Origin: Trichoplax sp. H2
Taxonomy: Eukaryota > Placozoa > Uniplacotomia > Trichoplacea
Length of the DNA stretch: 64,000 nucleotides
Reading direction: 5' to 3'
Assembly (NCBI GenBank): GCA_003344405.1
Contig: NOWV01000106.1
Location: 124,001 to 188,000 of the forward strand
Shown here: positions 37,388-51,780 of the stretch, piece after piece
Position numbering within the stretch: position 1 is the first letter of the stretch
How the letters are laid out: every line of letters begins with the position of its first letter
The notes under the pieces: generated by a model
Told to the model about the DNA's origin: nothing
Seen by the model: only the letters and a program-made list of their open reading frames with translations
The model's database searches: none
Position numbers and translations under genes: made by a program

Positions 37388-40300
37388 ATGAGTAGCCTAG
37401 ACGTTGATCCTGACACGTTATTGGAATGGCTCAACTCTGGCCATGGTGACCAGAGAGACATGCAATTAATTGCTTTAGAACAGCTATGCATGTTGTTGCT
37501 TATGTCAGATAATATTGATCGATGCTTCGAAAGGTAAGCTATTTCCTATTAAATCAAGGAACGTAAATTTTTCAGCTAGAACGAGGCATATCACTTCACT
37601 TCCTGCACATTATCTCGTAGTGATCGACATTAAAATTTATACTTTATGCGCTTTTATTCAATTTGCTGTACAGTACCATAAATTGCTATAATTAATGCTT
37701 CTCAATCTTAACGAACTTTCAATACCAAATTTTTTCGTAGTTGCCCTCCTCGAACATTCATCCCAGCGTTATGTAAAATATTTCTTGATGAATGTGCTTC
37801 TGAATCTATCTTGGAAGTTACTGCTCGAGCAATAACCTACTACTTAGATGTTTCTGCTGAATGCACCAGACGTGTTGTAAGTGTAGAAGGCGCTATTAAA
37901 GCAATATGTAACAGATTAATTATCTGTGGAGATCTGCAAGAATCTAAGTTGGCTAAAGATCTAGCAGAGCAATGTGTTAAGGTTAGTATTGTTATCCCGT
38001 AATTGCAAATAAGTTTCCCCTAGTTAGCTTCGTTGCTTGTATAGTAAGTAATTATAATATTTAAAAATAATCAAGACCGCTCATTTTCCTTCTATTTTTC
38101 CCGTATGCATGCTATACGTTGCATATCTCGCACCGTGAATAGGTCTTAGAATTCCTTTCCTCGCGAGAATCAATTGCTATATACGAAGATGGTGGATTAT
38201 TTTGCATGCTTTCGTTTATTCGGATTAATGGAGCGGTCATTCATCGCGATACACTACATTCTGCAATGCAGGTTGTATCACGTCTTTGTAGTAAAATAGA
38301 ACCGCAAGATTCCATGTTAGAAAATTGTGTCGAATCTTTATCAAATTTACTGCAACACGATGATCATTATGTACGTAATATAGAGTTAAATAGCATCTAC
38401 AATCACTTACACCAGTAATTGAAGTCAAAGATTAATGCCACAATATTACTAAACTTCTCTACAGGTTGCTGATGGTGCGCTGAGATGCTTCGTTTCGCTA
38501 TCAGACCGTTTTACGCGTCGAAATGTTGACCCTGCTCCTTTAATTTCCCATGGTTTAATAGATTTATTACTGGAATCCCTTATGCAAGCAGCATCAAACA
38601 ATACGTCTAATAATAATAGCAGCCTAATAGCTAATACTGCAAATTCGTCATCATTTGTTTCATCCGATACTAATAAACCCAATCGAATTGGAACGATATC
38701 AACTATCATTGGCTTATTTTCAGCTATGTGCAGGAGTTCCAACTCTGTTACACATGTATGTACAGTACATCAAATTTTCGATTCTTCGTGATCTAAATAA
38801 CTTATTCTTTTTTACTTGTAGCAATTATTGAGATCAAATTTACTTGAGGCTATCGAAGATGTTCTCATTGGTGAAGAAAGGTACATAATTGATGTACTGA
38901 ATTAATTACTGACATTATCTCATCATATGCTATGTTTTCTTATATAGAAACGTATTGGATTGTCTCAGATTCATGGATTTGCTGTTAGTGCTTATATTCG
39001 AGGGTCGCCGAGCTTTGGTGCGACCAAATACTGTTAGTAGATCTTATCAGTCATTACGAAAGAGTGATAATTCATCAGGACATGATAAAACACAAAGGCA
39101 ACTAATCGAATTCATACGAGGAAAAGATACAGAAGCACTCGTTGAAGCTATTGAGAATGGTAAGACGGAATCAGTTACTACAATACGTTAATTTCGTCGA
39201 TAATTTTGCAATTCAATTTACGTTTGGTCTTTTTGCTAGGATTGGACGTTAATTATATGGATGATGTTGGTCAGACATTGCTAAATTGGGCGTCTGCATT
39301 TGGAACCTTAGAGACGGTATCTTACCATATTCAAAGAGTTAACATATCTTCATAACATTAAATCAGTTTACCCTTGGACAAATTAATTTATACATAATCT
39401 AAATAGGTTGAATATTTATGTGAACGTGGAGCTGACGTTAATCGTGGACAAAGGTCTTCCTCGTTACATTATGCCGCTTGTTTTGGACGCCCTCTAGTAG
39501 GAAAAGTTAGTATTAGTCTTACTTAATGGTACTACAACTAATCGTTCACTTCTGCTAGAAAATTGATAAAGGAATTTTATATAGACTTTTCTCAAACTTT
39601 GTTAGTGTTCATTTAGTATGCAATTAATTAAATCGATTAAAAAAATTTACAGATTCTACTACACCATGGTGCTAATCCTGACCTAAGAGACGAAGATGGT
39701 AAAACGCCGATAGAAAAAGCGAGAGAGAGATCTGATGAGGGTCATAAGGAAATTGTACGAATATTACAATCACCAAGTAAGTTAAGCTTATTAATTAGCT
39801 AATTTCTTGCTGTATGAGCGATCATTTAAAATTAAATTATCCCTGGACATATTTGTATGTGCAGGTGAATGGATGACTGTAATAGAAACACAATCAACTC
39901 CAGAAATTGAAAACGATTCCAAATCTAATAAGGATGAAAACTGCGCAGCAGATACGAATAAATCCATAACTGACGAAGGTGTTGATGTTCACGATGATAT
40001 GAAAGGCGACCCAGAAATGGCACCTGTGTTTACTAAACGATTACTCTCTCTATTTGTTAAAACGTATCAGTCGACAATGACATATTCTATTAAAAAAGCT
40101 GTTCTTGTTGTAACACGAAAGCTGATTCACTATGCAACTCCTACTTTGTTAATGGATTTTTGTAACTCAACTGGTCAATCCTTTGTCACTGCAATCGTTG
40201 AAGTAATTGGCAATTCGCTCGAAAATCCTGATGATGAAGAAACCCAGCAAATTGCACTTCAAATAGCCCAGGACTTACTGAAAAAGGATCGTGAATCTTT

Positions 40301-43300
40301 CTTAAAGCAAATGTTAAGATTGGGTGTACTGAATATCATTTGTTCGCTAGTTGATCTCCCTGTTCAATCTACTAAGGAAGGAGATGCAGAAATTTGTGTG
40401 ACAGAACCAACGGAGCAACCTGAAACATCTGATGCTACACAAATATCTCAAGGCATTCCATATATATGGAAAGACTGGTGTTTTGCTTACCATCGCGACT
40501 GTTTATACGCATGGAACGATTTCTGTGCGCTAGAGTTGCCTAGTGGTAGTAATGGTTGGTTTAGATTTGTTTGGGATGGTAAATTGGCGACAATGTACTC
40601 TAGTGGTAGTCCAGAAAGCGGTCCAGAATCGCCTGAAAGTCGAACTGATTTTCTTGATAAAATTGAACAAGCCCGGAGTCATATTGCATCTGGATCAAAA
40701 AGCATTCCAATATTATCCAAAACAAGTGACGCAAAAATTGAATTTGGCAATTGGTTATTATCGAGCCCTGCAGACGGCCAACTGCACATTCGTAGCGATG
40801 GACAACAGCAACTTACTGTACTCCGTGAGAATTATCCAGGATTCATATTTGAATCAAATCGTGGAACTAAACATTCGTTTACAGCGGAAACAACCTTAGG
40901 ACCTAAATATGCGGGCGGCTGGAACGGTGAAGGTGCTAAAAGATTTTTAGTCAAGCATGAAGCAATGAAGCAGAAAATTAAAACTTTAGCTAGCGAAATT
41001 CGAGCAACGTACTTTGATAACGTTGAAATAGGACACGACGATGTTTTGACTGAACTAAGAAAAGTAGCAGATAGATTAAGTGATGCCTGCCTAGAAATTG
41101 AGAATTCTGCAGATAACGATGAGCTACAATTAAATTTAAAGAAAATGGAATCCGTCTTACCAACTCTTGTTTCTTATTTTAAAGATGAGAAAACAATCTC
41201 TACATATGAATTACAAAGCAGCGGTTTGGTTACTTCTTTATTATCATATTTTAACAGCTACGCTGACGGACACAGAAAGAACACCGCCGTTGGCTGTTCT
41301 TATGTTACGAATAGTCTAAAATCCTTTATTCAGGCGTTTGGTAACTATGAATGTTGCGACAACAAACTAAGCTGTAGACCGGCAGTAAACTTAGTTCGCA
41401 AACTTGTATCAGTCACGGAATCGGTAGATCGATCGCCATTATTCTTATATGAAAATTCTTTTTCAAGTAATGGTTTACAAATTTTAACACGTAAAATGCG
41501 TATTCACCTAATAAGACATCCTGAAAGTACAGATTTAATTGATAGAACTGGAAAAACTTTGAAAGTGGAACCGTTAACAACTATTGGAGTTATATCTAAA
41601 TTTTTACATAAAATGGTTGCTAAGCAATGGTATGATTTCGAACGGTCTACATTTAAATTTGTAATTCAGGCTAAAGATAATGGCATAAAGGAATTTAATT
41701 ATGTGCGCGATTTCGATGAAAACGGTATCCTATATTGGATTGGAACAAATGGGAAAACTGTATCTGAGTGGGTAAACCCAGCACAATTTAACCTTGTTTC
41801 GATTACTTCGTCGGAAGGTCGCGGTCTACCATACGGAAAACTGGAAGACATTATAAATCACGACGGACCAGCAACTAATTGTCATACCAGCGACGATAAA
41901 GGTGCTTGGTTTGCTATTGATCTTGGTGTGTGGTTTATACCTAAGTATTATACGCTACGGCATTCCAGAGGGTACGGTAGATCAGCCTTACGAAATTGGC
42001 TTTTTCAAGTCTCCACTGACGGAGTAAACTGGATTACAATAAAAACTCACACTAATGATTCCTCTTTGAAAGAACCTGGATCCACGGCATCTTGGATTTT
42101 AAGTCCACCAACAGATAGCGGTAGTTGGCGTTATATTAGAATCCTCCAAAATGGTAAGAACGCAAGTGGTCAAACCCATTATCTTTCCTTATCAGGCTTC
42201 GAATTGTATGGTTCTGTCACCGACGTTGTCACTGAATCACAATTTGGTAAGGCAATAAAAGAAACTGAAAGTGCCTTAAAACGTCAACGTAAGCTTGTTC
42301 AACAAAATTTATCGAAAATTGATATTGGTGTAAAAGTAACACGGGGATTAGACTGGCAATGGAATAATCAAGACGGAAACCCTCCTGGAATTGGAATCGT
42401 CACAAGTAAACTTCGTAATGGTTGGATAGATGTGAAGTGGTGCCATGGTGGTTCTTATACTTATCGGATGGGTGCACAAGGAAAATATGATCTAAATATA
42501 GAAACCAGTGATAAAGCAGAAAATCCTGAAGATGACCTATCCGTTGGTAATTTTGAGAGTGCGATGGACGACCCAACGACGGTAAATATGGAAAGTGCCA
42601 GCACTGTGAAAGATACGGAGGTAGTAGAGGAGATGGATGATGAAAATGTTAGTAAGACGGTTGAAACATCATACTCACCCGAGGAGTGTAGTACTGATAG
42701 CGATTCAAATGCTAAAATCACAAAAAGTACTAGCAGATTATCAACACATGGCAAATTTACATCAACTTTGGTTGTTCGAATGAATTCGTCTCCAAAGGTA
42801 GTAAATTACCCAGATTCATCTACCAAAATATCAGCAGAAATCCAAGAAGTTCCTGAAATAGGACGATGTGGAAAAACTTCTCCTATTCTTGCTATGATGA
42901 AAGAGTTATCAGAAAACATTTCGAGAAATGACAATGAAATCAATAATTTGCATAATCCTTTAGAATCGGAGACGGAGAATGAAAGTGATACTGATATCGA
43001 CAATTGCCAAAATTCAACGTTATTAGCTGAAATGCAAGATGATGACATCCATGCTGTAGATGACGAGAATGAAGATGAATTTGAGGATGATGAAAGACAA
43101 GATAACAACATAGAAGACAGCGGAAGAAATTGGGACGATGACCATATATTAAAACATCAATTTGACGCATTGATACCTGCTTTCGATCCTCGCCCAGGAC
43201 GTATAAATATACCTCAGACTACTGATGTAACTGTACCTCCTCCCAATTTCATAATGAATACTAGATCAGAAAGTGAAGGCTTGGGTGAACGATTATCGCT

Positions 43301-45669
43301 GTACTTACGATGTACTTCGATACCTGAAATTGATAAGATCGAAGTAGAATTAGATGATTCTGAAGCGACAATATTTACATATATACAAAAAATTATTGAG
43401 ACCATCGATAAACCATTTAAATATGAGCAACTTAGAAGAATTTTCGATGCTTCTTTCGTAATATCATACAAGCTAACTACAACATCCGCGAACCAACTAA
43501 ATAAGCCAAAAAAGACTAATTCGGATTTATACGACTACACCATTAATAACCTTTCGCTTATTCGTGTTTTATACTCTATTTTTAATAATGCTCTTGATGA
43601 CGAAGAAAGAAACTTGAACAACGAAGTGTATGTACCAGCCGAAGAATTTATTAGTAAAAAACTAACAACCAAATTGCAACAGCAGTTACAAGATCCAGTT
43701 ACAGTTGGCTGCTGTTCTGTACCTCAATGGTGTAATCTTTTAATTTCTCGATGTCCTATGCTCTTTCCGTTTGAATGTCGTGAACTTGTATTTAATTTTA
43801 CTTCATTTGGTGTTCCACGAGCAGTTGATTTACTACAAACTAGGCTGGATTCTAGGAGTTTACAATCGCGAAGTAGTAGTTCGAGACCGTACGATATCCA
43901 AGACTGTCACATTGCTCGTCTAAAGCATGAACGCATTACGGTACCTCGTGGAGAGGAATTATTAGATTGCGCTATTAATGTTATGAAATTTCATGCTAAG
44001 CGAAAAGCTATCCTAGAAGTAGAATTTGTAGGTGAAGAAGGTACAGGTTTAGGTCCAACTTTAGAATTTTATGCTCTTGTTTCTGCAATTCTTCAGAAAA
44101 AATGCTTGGGCATCTGGTTGTGTAACGATGCTGTTACAGAGTTAGAAAGAGAAGTTGATATTGGCCATGGTTTACAAACTTCAGGATATTACGTGCAACA
44201 GCCATTTGGTCTATTCCCGTCACCTTTACCGCAATCCTCTACACGTACCGATCGGGTTGTAGAACTTTTTCACTTTTTAGGCACTTTTCTTGCAAAATGT
44301 ATACAAGATAACCGATTAGTTGACTTGCCTTTGTCAACACAATTTTTTAAATTGATGTGCTTTTCAAGTATACGCGACAAAAATAATGATAACGGTAGCG
44401 TAAGTGATAACAGTCCCGGTAAAAGTCTTGATAATAAAACTTGGTTCGATGGAATATTATCGTTTAAAGACCTAGAAATTATCGACCCTCATAGGGCTAA
44501 ATTTTTAAGGAATTTAAAAGAGTTAGTCGATAGGAAGCATGAAATTCTAAATAGTTCATTATCTGACAAGGAGAAAAATGACAAGTTATCATCATTGACT
44601 TTATCTTCGTCTGACGATTCGCAAAGCGACATTAAATTAGAAGATCTATGGTAACTTATTGTTTGATTTTGTAAATATATCTACGAATACAATCTTATGC
44701 AAATCAAAATTTTTTTTGTAGCTTAACATTTCAATATTCACCATCATCAATTATTTATGGTTACGAGACTGTTGATCTTATTGCAAATGGAGGAGAAAAA
44801 GTTTGTCACATTGTAGAGATAATGCAATAATTTAATGTCTATGCACGGATTCGATCCTAACTTCTTCGAAACTGTTTATTATGATAGATACTTACTGTTG
44901 AAAATGTAGAAGAGTATGTCGATTTGATGTACAATTTCTGCTTCCGTGACGGTATCCAGAGACAAATAGACGCCTTCAAAGGTACGATCATCTGCTTATT
45001 AGTCACCTAAAACACACAGTCATGCCCACTGTTCATTATAATTATATGAATTGTTATTATCTATATGTTACTATGATAGAGGGTTTTGATTTGGTCTTTC
45101 CAATGGAAAGTTTAGCCTTATTTACTCCAGAAGAAGCAAGAAATATCTTGTGCGGTGATCAAAGTCCACAATGGACCAAAGATGATTTGTTAAACTATAC
45201 TGAACCGAAAAATGGTTATACTCGAGAAAGGTATAGCTCCTTACTCATTGTAGTTATCCCTTCTAATCTAGTTGAATCATAAATTATTAACGGGCGTTAT
45301 ATTTTTTAGTGCTGGCTATTTACGTTTCATAAATGTTGTTTCAAACTTTGATAACGATGAAAGAAAGGTGAGCTAAATAATATTCCTATAAAAAATATTA
45401 TCTGATCATCTAATAGTTACGATATTAAACACTTTTGCCCTTAGGCTTTTTTACAGTTTACCACTGGATGTTCATCACTTCCACCTGGTGGATTAAGAAA
45501 TTTACACCCTCACCTTACTGTGGTTAAAAAAGAAATGGAATCGAATGGTACCCACCCCTCAGTTAACACGTGCGTTCACTATTTAAAATTACCGGATTAT
45601 GCATCAGAAGATATTCTTAGAGACCGTTTATTGGCAGCGACAAAAGAAAAGGGATTTCATCTTAACTAA
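37388..45669 (+). CDS. HECTD1: E3 ubiquitin-protein ligase HECTD1
   Basis: Fifteen exons keep frame: 37388-37533, 37741-37981, 38143-38370, 38465-38755, 38822-38880, 38948-39159, 39240-39316, 39407-39505, 39653-39776, 39865-44650, 44722-44812, 44888-44981, 45080-45230, 45310-45367, 45445-45669. They give 2293 residues; human has about 2610. The start at 37388 matches the human N-terminus ([11 protein letters not shown]). Order: ARM-like helical N-terminus, ankyrin repeats about 390-490 ([35 protein letters not shown]), a galactose-binding/SUN-type domain about 1155-1275, a MIB/HERC2 domain about 1315-1365 ([12 protein letters not shown]), a long acidic stretch, and the HECT domain from about 1845. 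The catalytic Cys is about residue 2262 in [12 protein letters not shown], and the end GFHLN is kept. The human Ser/Thr-rich insert and a segment before HECT are much shorter here. It ubiquitylates cytosolic substrates, for example HSP90 and APC in mammals. Confidence 0.97.
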
Positions 45670-47319
45670 ATTTTATCTGTATAGTTTATTAATCTAATTA
45701 CCGATATATGAGGTGTTTACAGCATCATGTATTTAAATTTTTGATATCATTTTATGATTCTTACTAACAGTTATTTAATTACTAGTAAGAAAATTGATGC
45801 CAGTCGTTGTAGTAGTATCTTATGTATTTTAACGGAAGTCATTTTGTATAATATCATTTAATCTGCTCATTATACATTGATAAGATATCGCAGATCCGCA
45901 CGTTAAACTCTGCGATTTAGTTAATGTATCGCTGGTATAGTGGCTGCAACTAAATGTACAAATAAGAACAGAAAACTCGTACAAACGTTAAGTGAATCCA
46001 GATTATATTTATAAAGGAAGTACTAGTAATGTTAAAGAGCTAATTGATGTAGATACGTCCTAATTTGTTGTAATCCCAACTTACTACCAATAAAGCGTAC
46101 GCAATATGTTTACGACTAAGTGCATATATGCGATATACTGTCTGTACGTGTATATGTACGCATACTGTATGTGTAACATATATATTAAATTATACATTGT
46201 AACTAGTAGAATATACAGTATTTACACTAAAAGGGAATACGTACACGCATGGTTAGTATGTGTAATGACCCATACATAGTTATCCGATACTCAGTCATAG
46301 TTTGGGAAATTCATTAAATTATAACATTCATTATATTTATTTCTTGGAGGGTAGTAGTAGGTGCTTACGCTACGTTAGGTATGATTTAGAGGCTACAAAA
46401 TCTAGCTCTTCAATTAAGTAAGTCTCAGAAATCACGGTATAGCTATTAACATGAAGCGGTGCTGATCATAATTATTTCACCGTAGCAAAGTTATCACCCT
46501 TAAAGGTTAAAAGCGAATGCATTAAACTAATCTTGAATTCGTTTTTATATTAATTTTAGGGTGCTGTAATGTATTTAGTATTAAATGATTGACTAGACTC
46601 GACTAATGAATGAAATTTGAAACTTTTAACGATTCATGGTACGTATGTCACTACTTCTAGTCGATCAAATGTTGATTAATTGATTTCAATGTAGACCCTA
46701 CCATAGTAAAATAATTGCTACCGTCCAGTTTACAATAAAATATGGATAGTATTCCACTGGAAAGGGAGAGCAGATTGAAATAGGAAGTACAGCGTAGTGT
46801 TTAGTGCACTGTAGTTATACACTATCATCTGACTACTGATGCATATCTTTACGCACCATACTGTACACCACCACGATAGTGAAATCGTCTATAGTAATGA
46901 TGATTCGTAATACTGTAGTGCGTATCCTTATAGTGAGCTATACAGACTTGGTAAACTGGATTCAATATGCCGTAGGCCATAGTATCGCGATCTGGAGACA
47001 TTCGAGTGGTTGAGTATATAACAACTTCCAGGTTGTCACTGGAAGTAATATTTACAGCGGTACTGTACAAAAACTGCGTTGTTTAGTCTCTTGTTAGTCC
47101 CTCTAGGGTACAGCATACAGAATACGGTTACTATGGTGACAACATTCGTGAAAGGCTCAATCACCCTACTATACATTTATCAAGCAATTAATGTATCTAG
47201 AAAGGCATTAAACACCTGTTTTAAACTGATAATTTACTTAAATTGAACCATTAGCCAATTTCAGTCTTCAATCACTTCATATCCAGTGTCGTATAATATA
47301 TATTCTCAGATGAACAGAC
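45670..47319. other. Intergenic spacer
   Basis: It holds the 3' flank of HECTD1, with no close AATAAA (the nearest clear one is at about 46088), and AT-rich spacer with short GTAC words near 46140-46220 and 46800-46920. The minus-strand open frame 46849-47070 has no support. Confidence 0.5.
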
Positions 47320-50059
47320 ATGACGGAGGCACCAAGGAGTCTCGATACTGCTCAGTACATGGAAAATTTAAAAGAAAAAGAAGAATTAAAGAAGAAACTA
47401 GCTGAGAAGGAAAAGGAACTGGTCGAAGCATTAGTTAGAAGTTACGATTTACAAAAGAAATTGGATAAATTACAGGCGGTTAGTAAATATATTATAAATA
47501 TGTTTCCGTCCAGAATGTAAATAAAAACTCATTTAAAAATTGAATGAGTCACAGTTTTGTCCCAAGTTTTTACTTACTAACTTCCTGATATATTGATGAG
47601 ATTTTAAATTATTTTATAAAGTATCTGCTCCAGTATTTTCGTACAAGCCGAGTTTCTTTACTAAGGGTTACAGCGATTGATGAATTATAAACATTAACCT
47701 TCAATTATCATGCGTAGTTCATCCATTATACTTTAAGCCTATATTTAATATTTAAATAATCCTATAGTAATAAATTTTGAGTTACAATGCCACCAATATC
47801 CTTAAAAAGCCATATTTGTGTTCAGTGTATGCTATCGTCATGACTATCGCAAATTAAAGTATGAAGATAAGTATACATACATATTATTAGCGTCAAACAC
47901 GTTAATGTTGAAATTCCCTATTTTGAATACTGAAATTCACGAAGCCTAAATTTTAATTATGAAACTGATGTATTCTAATTAAAATACAACACACATAAGA
48001 TTGCTTAGCAAATTATATTGAAAATTTCATGCGAAGCAGTATTCCATACCGTATGACATAAAAATTGTAACTGGTCTAAACATTCAATGCATAGATCAAA
48101 CGTGCTACCAATGATTTATAAGACCAATGTTTCGTTCGGTGAGACGTTAATATATTACTTGAATCATTGATTGTAGGATAAAAAATCAGCTCCTAAACTC
48201 ACTTCAAAGCCGCCCAAAAGAAGAGCTGGGAAGAAAAAGAAAGGTAAAAAAGACGGCAAGGAAGATAAAACAGAGGATATTTCATGGACTACGGAAAAAT
48301 TTTATGAGGTAATCACTGTTATATACGGTATATCCTACAATCTAGGGATATAATTAGCGTATGCCATCTAAATTAAAGATCAGGGAATTTAGTATGCATT
48401 TTAATTAATCATAAATTCGTTACAGACTAATAAATCAAACTATCACTATAATAAAAAATAGTTACAGCTTCAAACATAAAATTACCATTCTTTTTTGCAT
48501 GCTAACCGAACATCATAACATGTATACGCCATGGCAAAAATATAAAATTTATAGTCTAGCTGTTTATTACGTATCTGCAACCATCTGCTGTAGTTACTAT
48601 ATCAAACATACTTACGGTAGTATACGAAGTTAAAGCGAATAGCTATAAATTGAAATATATCTAAAGAAATTGATAGACATACGTGTACTGCAGCATTAGT
48701 TAATAAGCACCATACTATTACTTTAGAGTAAGGAAATTTATTATTAAATGATCCCTTAGCATTGTTTAAAAATCCAGATTCTGAGAATGTACGGCAGATT
48801 ATAATTACTATACGCATAAGCTTTGAACTTCTTCATTTATTGTAATTTAGGAAGTGGCAGAAAAATTTCCCGAAATGACTTTGTCAACCCTCTTAGCAGC
48901 TGAAAAGAAATTCATGGAAGCTGATAAAGACGGAAATGGGGTAAGCTGAAATGTTTATAAAATTACAAACACTAGAAAGCTATCATAGTACTTCTAAAGT
49001 TAAGCGGCGCTTAAAATTTTTCTGCAAGCTAATTAGTACAATTGGACAAGCAGGTAGCTATCTAAATTGCAATTAGAATCTTATTCATGCGATAGAAATC
49101 AAGATAGCTTTCGTACATTTGATGATAATGATCAAGCTGTACTACATGTAGTAGTTGTAATGGTCAAATATTCTTATACAATTTTGATTCTTGTACAATC
49201 CTGTTTACGTGAAATGTTGTAGTATGTACTTGTCATGAGTTTAGATGGATAAGCAGACATACCGTATATATTGCAATGCGAAGATATTACGAGCGAGTAC
49301 TATGAACAATTAGAATATGGTATTGGTGGAATAATCGACACGAGATTTAATGATATTTAATCTGCGAATAATAATATATAGATATTTATTAGAATTTAGG
49401 TCAATTTTATATAATTTAGACTATACGTGAGCGATTTCATTACACATGTATACCATGATGTGTATCATTTTAAGATGAGGCCCATGATAGTGTAAAAATA
49501 CCCAGAAAGTTCAATTCAACTAATCCTACATTAATACAAAGTAAAGAATCTGTACTACAAATTGTTTCAATTTTAGAAGTTCGAACTAATTGGAGTCTTA
49601 CACATGTACAATCAAATTAACTCCCTTCGAATTAAGATCAGTTGCAAATATATACATTTATTGCAAATTTTTGTATTTATAAAGGAAATTGATGAAAAAG
49701 AACTAGAAACAATTCTTCAACAAAGTAATTTGTTATTTACAAAATTCCAAATTATGGAAATTATTCAATCAATTGATGTTGATGAGTCTAGTACGTTAGA
49801 CTTCATGGAGTGTTTAGCGGTAAGAATATATTCTTCATATCTTCTATCTGTTAAGATTTCTTACTTATTCACGCTTTAAAATTGTACTCTTAATTCAATA
49901 AGAATTACCCTTTTAAATGATTACAATTATTAAATAGTTTTGATAGAAAATTATATCAAATTTTTTTTCCAGGTCATTCATGCATTGCAACAAAATCGGA
50001 AGACTGCTTTGCCCCAATCTATTCAACAAAATAAAAGTACAATATGCGTAATACAATAA
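47320..50059 (+). CDS. Coiled-coil protein with a pair of EF-hands
   Basis: Five phase-0 exons (47320-47478, 48177-48308, 48851-48940, 49685-49819, 49973-50059) encode 200 residues. Residues about 14-53 form a charged coiled coil (NLKEKEELKKKLAEKEKEL). A Lys-rich linker follows (KRRAGKKKKGKKDGK). Two EF-hands come next. Loop 1 is D-K-D-G-N-G-E-I-D-E-K-E, with all Ca-binding positions canonical and an intron splitting it after the sixth residue. Loop 2 is D-V-D-E-S-S-T-L-D-F-M-E, also plausible for Ca binding. The protein ends 32 residues later in a Gln-rich tail. It is a Ca-sensor-like protein of unknown partner. I do not recognise a named orthologue. The all-phase-0 structure and clean acceptors make the model reliable. 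Confidence 0.85.
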
Positions 50060-51780
50060 TATCTACGAACGAAATTTAGCGATAGATTTGCTTAAATCCA
50101 TCCTGAATATCATAACACTTACCTTTGACTTGATTGTAAACGTATAATGTCGATCTAAGATGTTAAGGGTTGGTTAGAACATCCTAAATTTACGTTCTAC
50201 GGTATACAATAACGCATGTATGGAGCGTATAATGAGCTTCTCTTAAGTAAGCGTACAAGACAACTGACTGACGAGTCAGTTTTTAAATTTGCAATTCACC
50301 TTTATATCATAATGCGATTCTTTCATTAACTTAACGAGGTATCTAAATGAAACATAATCGTTTTGTTGCTTAAAACGTTAAATCTACCTTTAATGATCAA
50401 AATCTACAGTAATGGATTACTCTACTATACAGTACATACATTGTCAAAAAGCTATTTTATCAAATATACTTATGTAACTTCTTAAGAAAATGCTTATTTC
50501 AGTCGGAGAAGATCGCTTATTTATGTATCTGGTTTTCAGCTTAATGTACTGTATATCATATTGTAATTATATTATTGATATTACAGTATTATGATACCTT
50601 AAGAATATGAAAATCTTGTATAACAAGCACGGCCAACTCAGGATGGAATTAAGTGCTTGGATTAGAATAGTGCTCCGACGTATTAGATAATAACTTTACC
50701 AGTTTAATTATCGTTAATCTTTTCTAAAAGGTGTTATAGAGTTGCTTGAAAAAAAGTACGGTGAGATAGACAATCGTACACTCAGACAGCGAGGTTTTAT
50801 ATATTTTTTGCAGACAAGAAAAGTTTATTAATGTAACTAAAATCATACTTTTGTTTATTATATATTCAGCATAGTAATTTCGCTGATGTTCTACATCATG
50901 ATAGGTTGAATAAAATTGCAAATTGTTAAAAAATTTCGTATTAAACCGATTAGTCAACCTGATACATAAACTTAATGTCAAACAATGACGTGTAACCTGC
51001 TGTTTATTGATCATTCGAGGGAAGACTACATCTGGAAATTTTATATCAAATCCATATCAATTAATGTTTGGCAATAACATCACGCCACACTTTACACATT
51101 CAGTAGCATATTTTTAAATTGTTTTTACTAATTTTTTTCGATCGCAGTAGCAAGGTACTTCTTTCGCTAAAAACTTTCATTATATGCTATACTACAGATT
51201 TCTTTCCTAAACATGCGATATATTACCCATTACGGTGAAAACTTTTAATATTGAACTTTGAAGTAAAGTCTATTCGGTGTTTTAACAAGTTGAGAAAGAT
51301 GAAAAGACTTTACTATTATATTTATATTGAGTATTGTTATCTTATGCAATCATCATTATATACTATATTAGAAAAAATGATGTTATACAAAGATATCATA
51401 GCAATTCTTTAAGTTACAAGTTTGAACGATAAAGTTCGAAAGACACGGACGTTTATGCGTACATCGAAATTTTTTGAATGCTTTATGCCATATCTGTTTA
51501 GATATATTGATTATCATGTGTTTTAAATCGAGTGAGATTAAATATTGTATCGGTTACATGTTAAGATCCAAAATTTGCAAAGGAGAAAAAATGGATTGTG
51601 ATAATCGAGTATATCTAGGTCTTAAAAATTTAAAAACCAGTCTTAAGAAATAATTCATTGGAGTACAGATTCTGTTTGAGTACATCACAGACGCGCTTTT
51701 AATAACTTATAAATAAATGGTTTCTCTTTCGCTGCACATACTGTACGTATATCTAAGATTTACTACTTAAGTGCCGCATT
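50060..51780. other. Intergenic spacer between convergent genes
   Basis: AT-rich 3' flanking DNA. The minus-strand open frame 50724-51014 lacks motifs and splice support. Nothing else is seen. Confidence 0.5.

Noticed and set aside
40543-40899. 118-codon plus-strand frame and minus-strand frames at 42461-43471
   Set aside because: All are shadows of the long HECTD1 exon in other frames.
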